Position numbers and translations under genes: made by a program
Notes under the pieces: model-generated
Told to the model about the DNA's origin: nothing
What the model saw: only the letters and a program-made list of their open reading frames with translations
The model's database searches: none
Assembly: GCA_902801165.1 (NCBI GenBank)
Contig: CADCHI010000014.1
Coordinates: 38,746-102,745, forward strand
Reading direction: 5' to 3'
DNA length: 64,000 bases
From: an uncultured Eubacteriales bacterium
GTDB lineage: Bacteria; Bacillota; Clostridia; Christensenellales; Aristaeellaceae
Part shown: positions 13,628 through 22,013 of the stretch, in pieces
Position numbering within the stretch: the first letter of the stretch is position 1
How the letters are laid out: every line of letters starts with the position of its first letter

Positions 13628-15202
13628 ATGAAACACCTGGACCCCGGCGGGCGCTACTGCGCCTACCTGCGCAAATCCCGCCGCGACCTGGAGCTGGAGG
13701 CCCTCGGCCAGGGCGAGACCCTCGCCCGCCACGAGCGCCAGCTGAATGAGCTGGCGCAGCGCCTCGGCATCCGCATATCCCGCACCTACCGGGAGATCGT
13801 CTCCGGCGACACCCTCTCGGAGCGCCCCCAGGCGCAGCAGCTGCTGGAGGACGTCAACGCCGGCATGTGGGACGGCGTGCTGGCCATGGACGTGGACCGC
13901 TTCGGCCGCGGCGACAGCATCGACCAGGGCGTGATCATGCAGTCATTTTTCTATTCCGGCACGCTCATCGTCACCCCGGACAAGATCTACGACCCCGCCG
14001 ACGACTCCGACGCGGAATTTTTCGAGGTCAAGCTGTTCTTCGCCCGCCGGGAGTATGCCATGATCAAAAAGCGCATGCAGCGCGGGCGCATCCTCTCCGT
14101 GATGGACGGGTGCTACCTCGGCCCGGACCTCTACGGCTACCGGCGCGTCAAGCTCAAGGGCCGCAAGGGCTGGAGCCTGGAGATCGTGCCCGATCAGGCC
14201 GAGATCGTCCGCGCCATGTTCGGCTGGTACGCCTACGGCATGGACGGCCACCCCGTCGGCGCGGAGACCATCGCCCGCCGCCTCAACGACATGGGCGTCG
14301 CCACCGCCCGGGGCAACCGCTGGACCGCCTCAACGGTGAAATGCCTGTTGCAAAACCCCACCTACGCCGGGAAGATCCGCTGGAACACCCGCAAGCAGCA
14401 GATCAGGATCGTGGACGGGCGCCGCGTCAAGTCCCGCCCGAAGTGCGACGACCCGATCCTGGTGGACGGTCTCCACGCGCCCATCGTCGACGCGGACCTC
14501 TGGCAGCGCGTCTCCGATCAGTTCGCCACCCACTCCCGCCAGCCGAAGAGCGCCACCCGCCACCTGGTCAACCCCTTCGCCGGCCTCTTGGTGTGCGGCG
14601 AGTGCGGCCACATGATGCAGATCAAGGGCGACCCCAACCGCCGCGGCGACTTCATCGGCTGCGTGACGCAGGATTGCCCCACCTATTCCGCCTATGTCTT
14701 TGTCCTGGAGGACATGGTCCTGGAGTTCCTCGCCGGCTGGATCGCCGACGCGGAGGCGGAGCTCACAGGCGCGCCCGTCCCGGATCCCGACGCCCAGGCC
14801 CGCGCCGCCGCCCGCGCCCAGCTCGCCGAGCGCCTGGACACCCTCCAGCAGCAGTCCGGCCGCCTCTATGACCTGCTGGAGCAGGGCGTCTATACCATCG
14901 CCGTCTACCGCCAGCGCCGCGCGTCCCTCGACGCGCAGATCGCGGAGGCCATCGCCCAGCTCGACGCCCTCGACGCCGAAGCGCCGCGCCGTCCCTCCCT
15001 GGTGCCCCTGCTCCCGCAGCTGCGCACCGTCGTGGACACCTACCGCGCCGCCCCCGATGCCGCCGAGAAAAACCGCCTGCTCCGCACCGTGATCGACCGC
15101 ATCATCTACACCAAGCCCCGCCGCCTCTACCGAAACAATAACCTCGGCGACTACATCACCCTCACCATCTACCCCAAATACCCCGCTTTTTTTGACGAAT
15201 AA
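13628..15202 (+). CDS. Large serine recombinase (integrase)
   Basis: 524 residues. The N-terminal resolvase domain carries the nucleophile Ser in AYLRKSRRDLE near residue 16, with VLAMDVDRFGRGD later. The recombinase domain follows (ETIARRLNDMGVATARGNRW, then LLQNPTYAGKIRWN). Next comes a zinc ribbon (CGECGHMM...GCVTQDC) and a coiled coil (AQLAERLDTLQQQSGRLYD). Such proteins integrate phage DNA unidirectionally at attB without host factors. ATG 13628 follows CGGAGGTATCCCC. It is the last gene of the element and lies right beside the presumed attachment site. Confidence 0.95.
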   Translation: MKHLDPGGRYCAYLRKSRRDLELEALGQGETLARHERQLNELAQRLGIRISRTYREIVSGDTLSERPQAQQLLEDVNAGMWDGVLAMDVDRFGRGDSIDQGVIMQSFFYSGTLIVTPDKIYDPADDSDAEFFEVKLFFARREYAMIKKRMQRGRILSVMDGCYLGPDLYGYRRVKLKGRKGWSLEIVPDQAEIVRAMFGWYAYGMDGHPVGAETIARRLNDMGVATARGNRWTASTVKCLLQNPTYAGKIRWNTRKQQIRIVDGRRVKSRPKCDDPILVDGLHAPIVDADLWQRVSDQFATHSRQPKSATRHLVNPFAGLLVCGECGHMMQIKGDPNRRGDFIGCVTQDCPTYSAYVFVLEDMVLEFLAGWIADAEAELTGAPVPDPDAQARAAARAQLAERLDTLQQQSGRLYDLLEQGVYTIAVYRQRRASLDAQIAEAIAQLDALDAEAPRRPSLVPLLPQLRTVVDTYRAAPDAAEKNRLLRTVIDRIIYTKPRRLYRNNNLGDYITLTIYPKYPAFFDE

Positions 15203-15217
15203 TACCGGGAGAGATAA

Positions 15218-15457
15218 TGGTGGGATGAATTCTTCTCGCTGCCCCTCTTCCCCCAGTCCTCCTGCGCCTTCGAGCAGGTGTCGGACGCCTCTACGGACGG
15301 CACCGCCACCGCGGCCACCGGCGGCTGCTACAGCTGCGGCCCTGTGAACCCGGTGCGCCCCGCGCGGATGCGCCAGTGCTCCAACTGCGGCACCACCTGC
15401 GCCGGAGACAGCACCCTCTGCCCCCGCTGCGGCGCGACCATGACCACGCTGAACTGA
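15218..15457 (+). pseudogene. 3' remnant of a zinc-ribbon gene at the element boundary
   Basis: Just after the integrase an open frame with no start encodes WWDEFFSLPLFPQSSCAFEQ and a Gly/Thr linker. It ends in two Cys pairs (CYSCG; CSNCGTTC...CPRCGA) with stop TGA 15455-15457. A TAA at 15215-15217 closes the frame upstream. It looks like the tail of a host gene split by integration, with the crossover near 15210-15230; the 5' part would lie at the far end of the element, outside the window. Confidence 0.6.
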
Positions 15458-15508
15458 CACGATTGGACAGGAAAGCCCCCGCATCGACGATGCGGGGGCT
15501 CAAATCGT
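15458..15508 (+). terminator. Strong hairpin after the zinc-ribbon remnant
   Basis: An inner stem GCCCCCGCATC/GATGCGGGGGC with loop GAC sits inside an outer stem CACGATT/AATCGTG. No long T-run follows. It fits the transcript end of the disrupted host gene. Confidence 0.65.
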
Positions 15509-15598
15509 GGATAAGGGGTTTATTTACTTTTTCGGTTCTTCACGTTTTTCTGGGGAAACCCCTCTCAGTCAGCCTGCGGCTGCCAGCTCGCCAGTTTG

Positions 15599-16558
15599 TC
15601 AAGTAAGTGCAACAGAGAGAGAAGAGAAAACATCACTGGGAGATTTCCAGCCAAGGCACTTGCGAGGTCTGGAGTTGACGAGAGAAACGATGGATTGAAG
15701 ATTTTCATCAGAAAGCGAGAGGAAATCGCAGCCTTTGGGGAAGAAGAATCTCAGCAAGCCGTTGATGTTTTCGTTGGAGCCGCGCTGCCAGGGAGAATGG
15801 GGAGCGGCGAAGAATACAGGGGCCTTAAGAGATTGTTCCAACTTTCTGAACCAGGCGAACTCAGAGCCATTATCGAGAGAGAGGCTGCGAACAGGCAGAC
15901 CATCGAGGGCATCGAGGACAGCGCGGAAGGTGTCCTCGGGCTTCTTGGTCTTAAGCAGCGCGGCGCAGAGGAACCTGCTTTTGCGATCCACGAAGGTGAC
16001 GATTCGACCCTTGCCAACAGCACCGCAAACGGTATCGCCCTCCCAGTCGCCAATGCGCAGACGGTTGAGGATTTCCTCTGGCCATTCAGCAATGAGACGA
16101 TCGGGGTGGATAGTATTGTAGTTGGCGTTGCGGGTCTGAATTCTCTTGCCTCTGCGGCGCAGGTGCATCTTACGGGAGAAGCCCTTCAACGCATTGCGCT
16201 TTAACCAGCGATAGATGGTACTGAACCCGACGGGATCGTCAGGATGCTGAAGCCTCCACGTCTCGGCAATGCATTCCGGCGACCAGTACAGGGCCAGTTT
16301 CTCCCGCACATAAGTGCCCAGTTCGGTCCCCTCTGACAGCCGCTTCATCGGATGGCTCTGCCGCCGGCGGCAGATTGTCTGAATCTGTGCCCGCCAATGG
16401 TGATAGCCTTCCCGGCTTTTGTTGCGGGTGATCTCCCGGCTCACGGAGGAAGGCGCTCTTCCCAGCGCCCTGGCGATCTGCCTGACGCCATAACCTTCCT
16501 CCAAAAGTTTTTGTAGATATTTTCTCTCTTCCAGTGTATAATGTGAGTAGGACAACAC
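15599..16558 (-). CDS. IS30-family transposase
   Basis: 319 residues. The N-terminal helix-turn-helix is GYGVRQIARALGRAPSSVSR (IS30 type). A DDE core follows with Asp in IGDWEGDTV, Asp in SLSLDNGSEF and Glu in GSNENINGL. The frame is complete and looks active. Its TGA (15601-15599) lies a few bases outside the terminal inverted repeat, so the last codons cross the IS edge. The start is a GTG at 16558. Confidence 0.95.
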   Translation of the reverse strand: MLSYSHYTLEERKYLQKLLEEGYGVRQIARALGRAPSSVSREITRNKSREGYHHWRAQIQTICRRRQSHPMKRLSEGTELGTYVREKLALYWSPECIAETWRLQHPDDPVGFSTIYRWLKRNALKGFSRKMHLRRRGKRIQTRNANYNTIHPDRLIAEWPEEILNRLRIGDWEGDTVCGAVGKGRIVTFVDRKSRFLCAALLKTKKPEDTFRAVLDALDGLPVRSLSLDNGSEFAWFRKLEQSLKAPVFFAAPHSPWQRGSNENINGLLRFFFPKGCDFLSLSDENLQSIVSLVNSRPRKCLGWKSPSDVFSSLSVALT

Positions 16559-16642
16559 AGTTCACTCCTTAGATGTTTGTTTCGTCACTCACATTCTACA
16601 CGAGTTTGGCTGTGTTGTCTCCCTTTTTTGGGTGTTGCACTT
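15605..16642 (-). mobile_element. IS30-family insertion sequence
   Basis: The ends are AAGTGCAACA (15605-15614) and TGTTGCACTT (16633-16642), a perfect 10-bp inverted repeat bounding about 1,038 bp. The element holds one IS30-type transposase. No target duplication is evident in the immediate flanks (CAAGT on the left, CACAT on the right), so the true ends may differ by a few bases or the flanks have changed. Confidence 0.85.
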
Positions 16643-16660
16643 CACATGATAACCTGTCCT

Positions 16661-16752
16661 CTCCCCCTCACGGGGGAGAGCCAAGCACTGAAATATAAAC
16701 TTGCCTCGCCCCCGTGAGGGGGAGAGGTGCCCGAAGGGCGGAGAGGGGGCAT
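16661..16752. repeat. Paired palindromic REP-like sequences
   Basis: CTCTCCCCCTCACGGGGGAG (16661-16680) is followed 26 bp later by an inverted partner, CTCGCCCCCGTGAGGGGGAG, and then GGTGCCCGAAGGGCGGAGAG. This gives two palindromes that can also pair with each other. It lies just beyond the methyltransferase stop and may act as its transcript end. Confidence 0.75.
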
Positions 16753-16763
16753 CTATTGGGCAT

Positions 16764-17681
16764 CTATTCCCCAAGTTTCCGTGAAGAGCCACTTTTTCGC
16801 AGCACCCAGACGTACCGTCCGGTATCCTCCCGGCTGCCGTGGTAGTCGCCGAACAGGTCGACCACCTCCAGGCCGCAGAGCTCGATCAGGTACAGCATCT
16901 CCTGCTTGTAGGTCTGGCGCATCTTCAGCGGGCGGACGCGCTCGGCGATCACGCTGCCCGCCTCGTCAAGGGTCTCGAACTTCCAGTTGCCGTACATCAG
17001 CTGAGTCCTAGAGTCTGTTTCTAAAATGCCAGAAGCGCATTTTCGGCGTATTTGACTGCATTTCTGCGTTGATTTCCCTTGATTTACCGCCAGTAAACCC
17101 GCGGACACTCTAGGGTCGTAGGTGATGGCGTTGTAGATGCGCTCGCGCCGTCCGTCGCGGTTGGTGTACTCCAGCCGGAATGTGTAATCCTCCGTGCCTG
17201 TGCGCATCTGCCGGGTCTGGAAAAGCGGGTGTGGCGCGAAGGTGTTCAGCGTCAGCAGGCCGTCCTCTGTCAGGCAGTCCCGCATGCTCAGCAGCGCCTT
17301 GCGCTGGTCCTGGGGCGTCAGCAAGTGCATGAAGCCGCCCCGGGCAATGACGACGAGGGAATACCGGCGGCCGGGATGCAGGTCCGTCATGTTGGCGGCA
17401 AAGACGCGGGGATGGAGCCCCAGCGCCTCGGCCTTCCTGCGGGTCACGTCGCACATGGCCTCGGAAATGTCGGTGCCCTCGGCGTCAAGGCCCGCCTGCA
17501 GCAGGGGCAGCAGCACCGCCCCGGTACCGCAGGCCACATCCAGCGTTCCGGCCTGGCCGTGGGTCCGGGCCAGATCGAGGTAGAAGTCCTGGAAGCCTTC
17601 GTAGTTGTCGTGCTCGCTATACATCACATCCAGATAGGCGTCGTAGTTCTCCGCCACATCCCGGTAGTCGTGCAGGTCCAT
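16764..17681 (-). CDS. Class I SAM-dependent methyltransferase with 34-residue repeat insertion
   Basis: 305 residues, with AdoMet motif I at GTLDVACGTGAVLLPLLQAG and later ISEAMCDVTRRKAEALGL; the fold is that of small-molecule methyltransferases. Near residue 190 the chain reads ITYDP, then 34 foreign residues (RVSAGLLAVNQGKSTQKCSQ and onward to ETDS), then RTQLMYGNWKFE. The insert is the translation of a 102-bp repeat; removing it restores ITYDPRTQLMYG. The gene ends the MarR-ABC-ABC operon, starting 28 bp after the ABC stop. The substrate is unknown. Confidence 0.8.
   Translation of the reverse strand: MDLHDYRDVAENYDAYLDVMYSEHDNYEGFQDFYLDLARTHGQAGTLDVACGTGAVLLPLLQAGLDAEGTDISEAMCDVTRRKAEALGLHPRVFAANMTDLHPGRRYSLVVIARGGFMHLLTPQDQRKALLSMRDCLTEDGLLTLNTFAPHPLFQTRQMRTGTEDYTFRLEYTNRDGRRERIYNAITYDPRVSAGLLAVNQGKSTQKCSQIRRKCASGILETDSRTQLMYGNWKFETLDEAGSVIAERVRPLKMRQTYKQEMLYLIELCGLEVVDLFGDYHGSREDTGRYVWVLRKSGSSRKLGE
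17008..17113. repeat. MITE-like palindromic element inserted in frame
   Basis: On the coding strand it runs from CTAGAGTGTCC to GACTCTAG. The termini CTAGAGT/ACTCTAG are inverted, and CTAG is present at both ends as a possible 4-bp target duplication. The net insertion is 102 bp (34 codons) with no stop in the used frame. About 75 bp of it recurs at 48928-49006 with few mismatches. Confidence 0.85.
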
Positions 17682-17708
17682 GCCCGGCCTCCTTCCCGGT
17701 TCCTCCCG

Positions 17709-19559
17709 TCAGGTCAGCTCGCTCTTTCCGGTGTACAGCTCGTAATACCGGCCCTTCATGGCCAGCAGGTCGTCGTGGTCGCCGCGCTCGATGATCTCGC
17801 CGTTTTCCAGCACCATGATGGCGTCGGCGTTGCGGACGGTGGACAGGCGGTGTGCGATGACGAAGGTGGTTCGATCCTTCATCAGCGTGTCCATGCCCTG
17901 CTCGATGTGGCGCTCGGTGCGGGTGTCGACGGAGGACGTGGCCTCATCCAGCACCAGGATCGGCGCCTTGCTCAGGGCCGCGCGCGCGATGTTCAGCAGC
18001 TGCCGCTGTCCCTGGGACAGGTTGGCGCCGTCGCCCTCGATCATCGTGTCGTAGCCGTCGGACAGGCGGCGGATGAAGCTGTCGGCGCTGGCGGTCTTCG
18101 CCGCGGCGATGACCTCCTCGTCGGTGGCGTCCAGCCTGCCGTAGCGGATGTTCTCCATCACGGTGCCGGTGAACAGGTGAGTGTCCTGGAGCACCATGGC
18201 GATGTTCCGCCGCAGGTAGGCCCGGGGCAGCTTCTGGATGTCGATGCCGTCGATGGTGATCTTGCCGGAATCGATGTCGTAGAACCGGTTCAGCAGATTG
18301 GTGATGGTGGTCTTGCCCGCGCCGGTGGAGCCCACGAAGGCGATCTTCTGACCCGGCTTGGCGTACAGGCTGATGTGCTTCAGCACGGTCTTCTCCGGCA
18401 CGTAGCCGAAGGTGACGTCGTCCAGCACCACGTGGCCGGCCAGCTTCTCGGGCACCACGGCGTCGTCGGCGTCCGCGGCCTCCGGCTCGCGGTCCATCAG
18501 GCTGAACACGCGCTCCGCGCCGGCCAGGGCGGAGAAAATCGTGGCCATCTGCTGGGAGATCTCGTTGATCGGGCGGGAGAACTGGCGGGCGTAGTTGACG
18601 AAGATCGCCAGGCCGCCCACGTCGAACCGGCCCAAGGCGCACAGCACGCCGCCGATGCCGGCGGTCAGCGCGTAGCTGATCTGGGTGGTGTTGCCCATGA
18701 CGGGGCCCATGATGCCGCCGAAGAACATGGCCTTCTGCTGCTTGCCGCGCAGGTCGTCGTTCAGCTCCCCGAACTCCTCCTCGCACTCGGCCTCGTGGTT
18801 GAACACCTTGACCACCTTCTGGCCGGCCACGGTCTCCTCGATGTAGCCGTTCACCGCGCCGAGGGCGGCCTGCTGGGCGGAGTAGTACTTGCGGCTCTTG
18901 TTGATGAGGACCCTGCCGCCAAAGGCGAAGATCGGTATGAACACCAGCGTGATCAGCGTCAGCCAGATGTTGGTGTAGATCATCATCACCAGCGTGCCCA
19001 CCAGGTTGATGATGCCGGAAACCATGCTCATCAGCGACTGGTCCAGCATCATGCCGATGTTGTCCACGTCGTTGGTGAAGCGGCTCATCAAATCGCCGAT
19101 GGTCTCATTGTCGTGGAAGCGCAGCGGCAGCTTCTCCACCTTGGTGAACAGGTCGTTGCGGATGCTCTGGATGGCGCTGCGGGAGATCCCGATCATCAGC
19201 TTGCTCTGCAGCCAGGTGCCCAGCACGGCGACCAGGTAGATGCCCACCATCACGCCGATCATCATGGCCAGGTAGGCCACCCGGTCGGCGGCGGGAGTTT
19301 CCGCGTTGGCGATGTTGTTGATCACCGGGCGCAGCACGTAGCCGCCCGCGAGGCTCGCGGCGGTGCTCATCAGCATGCACAGGAACACCAGCACCAGGCG
19401 GAACTTGTACTGGCTGATGTAGCCCAGGATGCGGCCGACCGTCTCCCGGGAGTGCTTCGGCTTGCCCTTGAAGTTGTTGGTGGCTGCCATCGGACCGCGG
19501 CCGGAGGGGGCTGCGGCGCTGTTGTACTGCTTTTGCAGCTGTTCCAGTGTCCGTGCCAT
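17709..19559 (-). CDS. ABC exporter half, ATPase plus six-span membrane domain (second subunit)
   Basis: 616 residues. The membrane domain spans about 40-340 with several long spans (FRLVLVFLCMLMSTAASLAG), then the nucleotide-binding domain: Walker A GSTGAGKTT, signature LSQGQ, Walker B ILVLDEATSS, switch His in IAHRLS. The catalytic Glu after Walker B is intact, so this is the active-site partner of a heterodimer with the upstream gene. The ATG overlaps the stop of that gene (TAATG). Drug or lipid export is likely, given the MarR regulator; the substrate cannot be read from sequence. Confidence 0.9.
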   Translation of the reverse strand: MARTLEQLQKQYNSAAAPSGRGPMAATNNFKGKPKHSRETVGRILGYISQYKFRLVLVFLCMLMSTAASLAGGYVLRPVINNIANAETPAADRVAYLAMMIGVMVGIYLVAVLGTWLQSKLMIGISRSAIQSIRNDLFTKVEKLPLRFHDNETIGDLMSRFTNDVDNIGMMLDQSLMSMVSGIINLVGTLVMMIYTNIWLTLITLVFIPIFAFGGRVLINKSRKYYSAQQAALGAVNGYIEETVAGQKVVKVFNHEAECEEEFGELNDDLRGKQQKAMFFGGIMGPVMGNTTQISYALTAGIGGVLCALGRFDVGGLAIFVNYARQFSRPINEISQQMATIFSALAGAERVFSLMDREPEAADADDAVVPEKLAGHVVLDDVTFGYVPEKTVLKHISLYAKPGQKIAFVGSTGAGKTTITNLLNRFYDIDSGKITIDGIDIQKLPRAYLRRNIAMVLQDTHLFTGTVMENIRYGRLDATDEEVIAAAKTASADSFIRRLSDGYDTMIEGDGANLSQGQRQLLNIARAALSKAPILVLDEATSSVDTRTERHIEQGMDTLMKDRTTFVIAHRLSTVRNADAIMVLENGEIIERGDHDDLLAMKGRYYELYTGKSELT

Positions 19560-21313
19560 TATTCCGCCTCCTTTCCGCTCGCCGCGGCGGGCGCGTCGCC
19601 CCGCACCTGGGAGTGATAGATCTCCTGGTATTCGCGGTTGTTCGCCAGCAGCTCGTCATGGGTGCCCACGCCGGTGATCGCGCCGTCGTCCATCACGATG
19701 ATCTTGTCCGCCTCCTGCACGGAGGAAATGCGCTGGGCGATGATCAGCTTCGTGGAGTCCTTCAGCTCGTTGCGGAAGGCCCTGCGGATGGACGCCTCGG
19801 TGGCGGTGTCCACGGCGCTGGTGGAGTCATCCAGGATCAGTATCTTCGGGTGCTTCAGCAGCGCGCGGGCGATGCACAGGCGCTGCTTCTGGCCGCCGGA
19901 CACGTTCACGCCGCCCTGCTCCAGCTCGGTCTCATAGCCGTCGGCGAAGCTGCGGATGAAGCCGTCCGCCTGGGCGCTCTTTGCCGCCTCGGCCATCTCG
20001 GCCTCGGTAGCCGCCGCGTCGCCCCAGCGCAGGTTGTCGGCGATGGAGCCAGAGAACAGCACGTTCTTCTGCAGCACCATGCCCACGCCCTCGCGCAGGT
20101 GGAACAGGCTGTAGTCCTTCACGTCGATACCATCCACCAGCACCTGGCCCGCGTCCACGTCGTACAGCCGCGGGATCATGGACACCAGGGTGCTCTTGCC
20201 GCAGCCGGTGGAGCCGATGATGCCCACCGTTTCGCCGGCGTTGATCTTCAGGTTGATGTCGGCCAGCACCCGGTTCTCGGAGTTCTTGTAGTAGCGGAAG
20301 GACACGTTCCTGAACTCGATGTCGCCGCGCTCCACGCGGGCGTCCTTGCGGGCGGCGTCGTCGTCGTTCAGATCCACCTTCTCCAGCATGACCTCCTTCA
20401 CGCGGCGGCTGGAGGCCAAGGCGCGGGAGCTGTTCATGAACAGCATGGACAGCATCATCAGGGACATCAGGATCTGGGTGATGTAGGTCAGGAAGGCGGA
20501 GAAGTCGCCCACCAGCATCTTGCCGCCGATCACCTGGTTGCCGCCAAACCACACCACCGCCAGGGAGGTGAGGTTCATCAGCAGCATCATGATGGGCATC
20601 ATGAAGATGACCACGTTCAACGCCCGCAGGGCGGCGTTCTTCAGGTCGGCGTTGGACTCGCGGAACTTCTCCTCCTCGAAGTCCTCCCGCACGAAGGACT
20701 TCACCACGCGGATGTTGGTCAGGCTCTCCTGGATGCGGGAGTTCAGCTTGTCGATCTTCTCCTGCATGGCGGTGAACCGGGGGAAGCCGGTGCGGATCAC
20801 CAGGAACTCCACCGCCAGCAGCACCGGGATCGTGACCGCCAACACCCGCGCCAGCTCCGGATTCATGGCGATGGCCATGATCAGCGCGCCGATCAGCATG
20901 CCGGGAGCCCGCAGGAACATGCGCAGCATCATGTTCACGAAGTTCTGCAGCTGGGTGATGTCGTTGGTCAGGCGGGTGACCAGCGAGCCAGTGGAATACT
21001 TGTCGATGTTGGCGAAGGAGAACTGCTGCACCTTGCCGTAGACATCCCGGCGCAGGTCGGAGGCGAAGTTTACCGCCGCCTTCGCGCCGAAGTAGGCCCC
21101 GCCCACGCCGCCGCCCATCATCAGCACGGCGGTGAGGATCATCAGCAGGCAGGTGAGGACGATATAGCCCACGTTGTGGGTCTCCACGCCCACGTTCAAA
21201 ATCTGGGAGTAGAGCCGGGGCATGATGATCTCACCCAGCACCTCCACGATCATGCAAAGCGGACCGAGGATAAAGTATTTCAGGTAGGGCTTGACGTATT
21301 TGCTCCATTTCAT
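19559..21313 (-). CDS. ABC exporter half with degenerate catalytic site (first subunit)
   Basis: 584 residues. Membrane domain over residues about 15-310, then Walker A GSTGCGKST, signature VSGGQKQ and Walker B ILILDDSTSAVD. The residue after the Walker B Asp is Asp instead of the catalytic Glu, and the switch residue is Gln (IAQRIS) instead of His. These are the marks of the degenerate half of a heterodimeric exporter (BmrC/BmrD or TM287/288 type). It starts 6 bp after the MarR stop and overlaps the next gene. Confidence 0.9.
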   Translation of the reverse strand: MKWSKYVKPYLKYFILGPLCMIVEVLGEIIMPRLYSQILNVGVETHNVGYIVLTCLLMILTAVLMMGGGVGGAYFGAKAAVNFASDLRRDVYGKVQQFSFANIDKYSTGSLVTRLTNDITQLQNFVNMMLRMFLRAPGMLIGALIMAIAMNPELARVLAVTIPVLLAVEFLVIRTGFPRFTAMQEKIDKLNSRIQESLTNIRVVKSFVREDFEEEKFRESNADLKNAALRALNVVIFMMPIMMLLMNLTSLAVVWFGGNQVIGGKMLVGDFSAFLTYITQILMSLMMLSMLFMNSSRALASSRRVKEVMLEKVDLNDDDAARKDARVERGDIEFRNVSFRYYKNSENRVLADINLKINAGETVGIIGSTGCGKSTLVSMIPRLYDVDAGQVLVDGIDVKDYSLFHLREGVGMVLQKNVLFSGSIADNLRWGDAAATEAEMAEAAKSAQADGFIRSFADGYETELEQGGVNVSGGQKQRLCIARALLKHPKILILDDSTSAVDTATEASIRRAFRNELKDSTKLIIAQRISSVQEADKIIVMDDGAITGVGTHDELLANNREYQEIYHSQVRGDAPAAASGKEAE

Positions 21314-21319
21314 CGGCCG

Positions 21320-21808
21320 TTACAGCCTCCTTTCCGTTTCGGGGGCGGCGTCGCGCCGCTCCATCCGGCCCAGGTTGTCCAGGATGCGGCCCAGCGTGCC
21401 GGAAAGCGCCGCGAGCTCCGCGTCGGAGATACCCTCGAACATGTCCGTGCCGATCTGCCTGAACACCTCGAGGGAATCCTGCACCAGCTTCTGCCCCTCG
21501 GGCCGCAGGCTGACGGCGTTGCAGCGTCCGTCGGCGCCGTCGGTCTTTTCGATCAGCCCCGCCGCGCTCAGGTGCTTCAGCGTCCGGGCCACGCAGGCCG
21601 GGCTGACGTCCATGGCGTCGGCGATGTCCTTCTGGCTGGCGCTGGTGCCCAGCTTGGACAGCTTCATCAGCATGCGGTGCTGGCTGTGGTGCACCCCCAT
21701 GCCGTCGACCCGCCGCTCGACGATGCGGTGGTGCAGCCGCATCGTGCGGATCAGCGCGTCGATGCTCTCCCGTATCCTCTCGGCGCGGTCGCGCGGTTGA
21801 GAATCCAT
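21320..21808 (-). CDS. MarR-family regulator of the ABC exporter operon
   Basis: 162 residues with a winged helix: TSASQKDIADAMDVSPACVA and RTLKHLSAAGLIEK, with wing DGADGRCNAVSL. The C-terminal helices (LSGTLGRILDNLGRME) would form the dimer. ATG 21808 follows AAGGAGGAAGGGG. It heads the operon with the two ABC genes and the methyltransferase, and probably represses it through the palindrome upstream; an inducing ligand, perhaps the exported compound, would release it. Confidence 0.9.
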   Translation of the reverse strand: MDSQPRDRAERIRESIDALIRTMRLHHRIVERRVDGMGVHHSQHRMLMKLSKLGTSASQKDIADAMDVSPACVARTLKHLSAAGLIEKTDGADGRCNAVSLRPEGQKLVQDSLEVFRQIGTDMFEGISDAELAALSGTLGRILDNLGRMERRDAAPETERRL

Positions 21809-21835
21809 TCCCCTTCCTCCTTGCGCAGGTTAAAA

Positions 21836-21866
21836 TTCATTAACACGTTCATCGTTAACGTGTCAA
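21836..21866 (-). promoter_or_regulatory. MarR promoter with palindromic operator between -35 and -10
   Basis: On the minus strand: TTGACA (21866-21861), 17-bp spacer, TTAATG (with an 18-bp alternative, TAATGA). A perfect inverted repeat ACACGTT-N7-AACGTGT occupies 21843-21863, filling the spacer. MarR bound there would block RNA polymerase directly. Confidence 0.8.
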
Positions 21867-21942
21867 CAATTATACCATTGCCCCTTGCAGCCGTCAAGCC
21901 GGCACCGGCGCGAATCACGTTAAATCCCGGGTTGAAGGGCAT

Positions 21943-21975
21943 AAAAACCCCTTCGACCGAAAACGGCCGAAGGGG
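21943..21975 (-). terminator. Intrinsic terminator after the EF-G-like gene
   Basis: The minus strand reads CCCCTTCGGCCG, loop TTTT, CGGTCGAAGGGG, then TTTTT: a 12-bp stem with one wobble and a T-run, 39 bp beyond the stop. Confidence 0.85.
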
Positions 21976-22013
21976 CAGTGGATATGAAGGGATTGCGAGC
22001 GTGACGTGACGGA

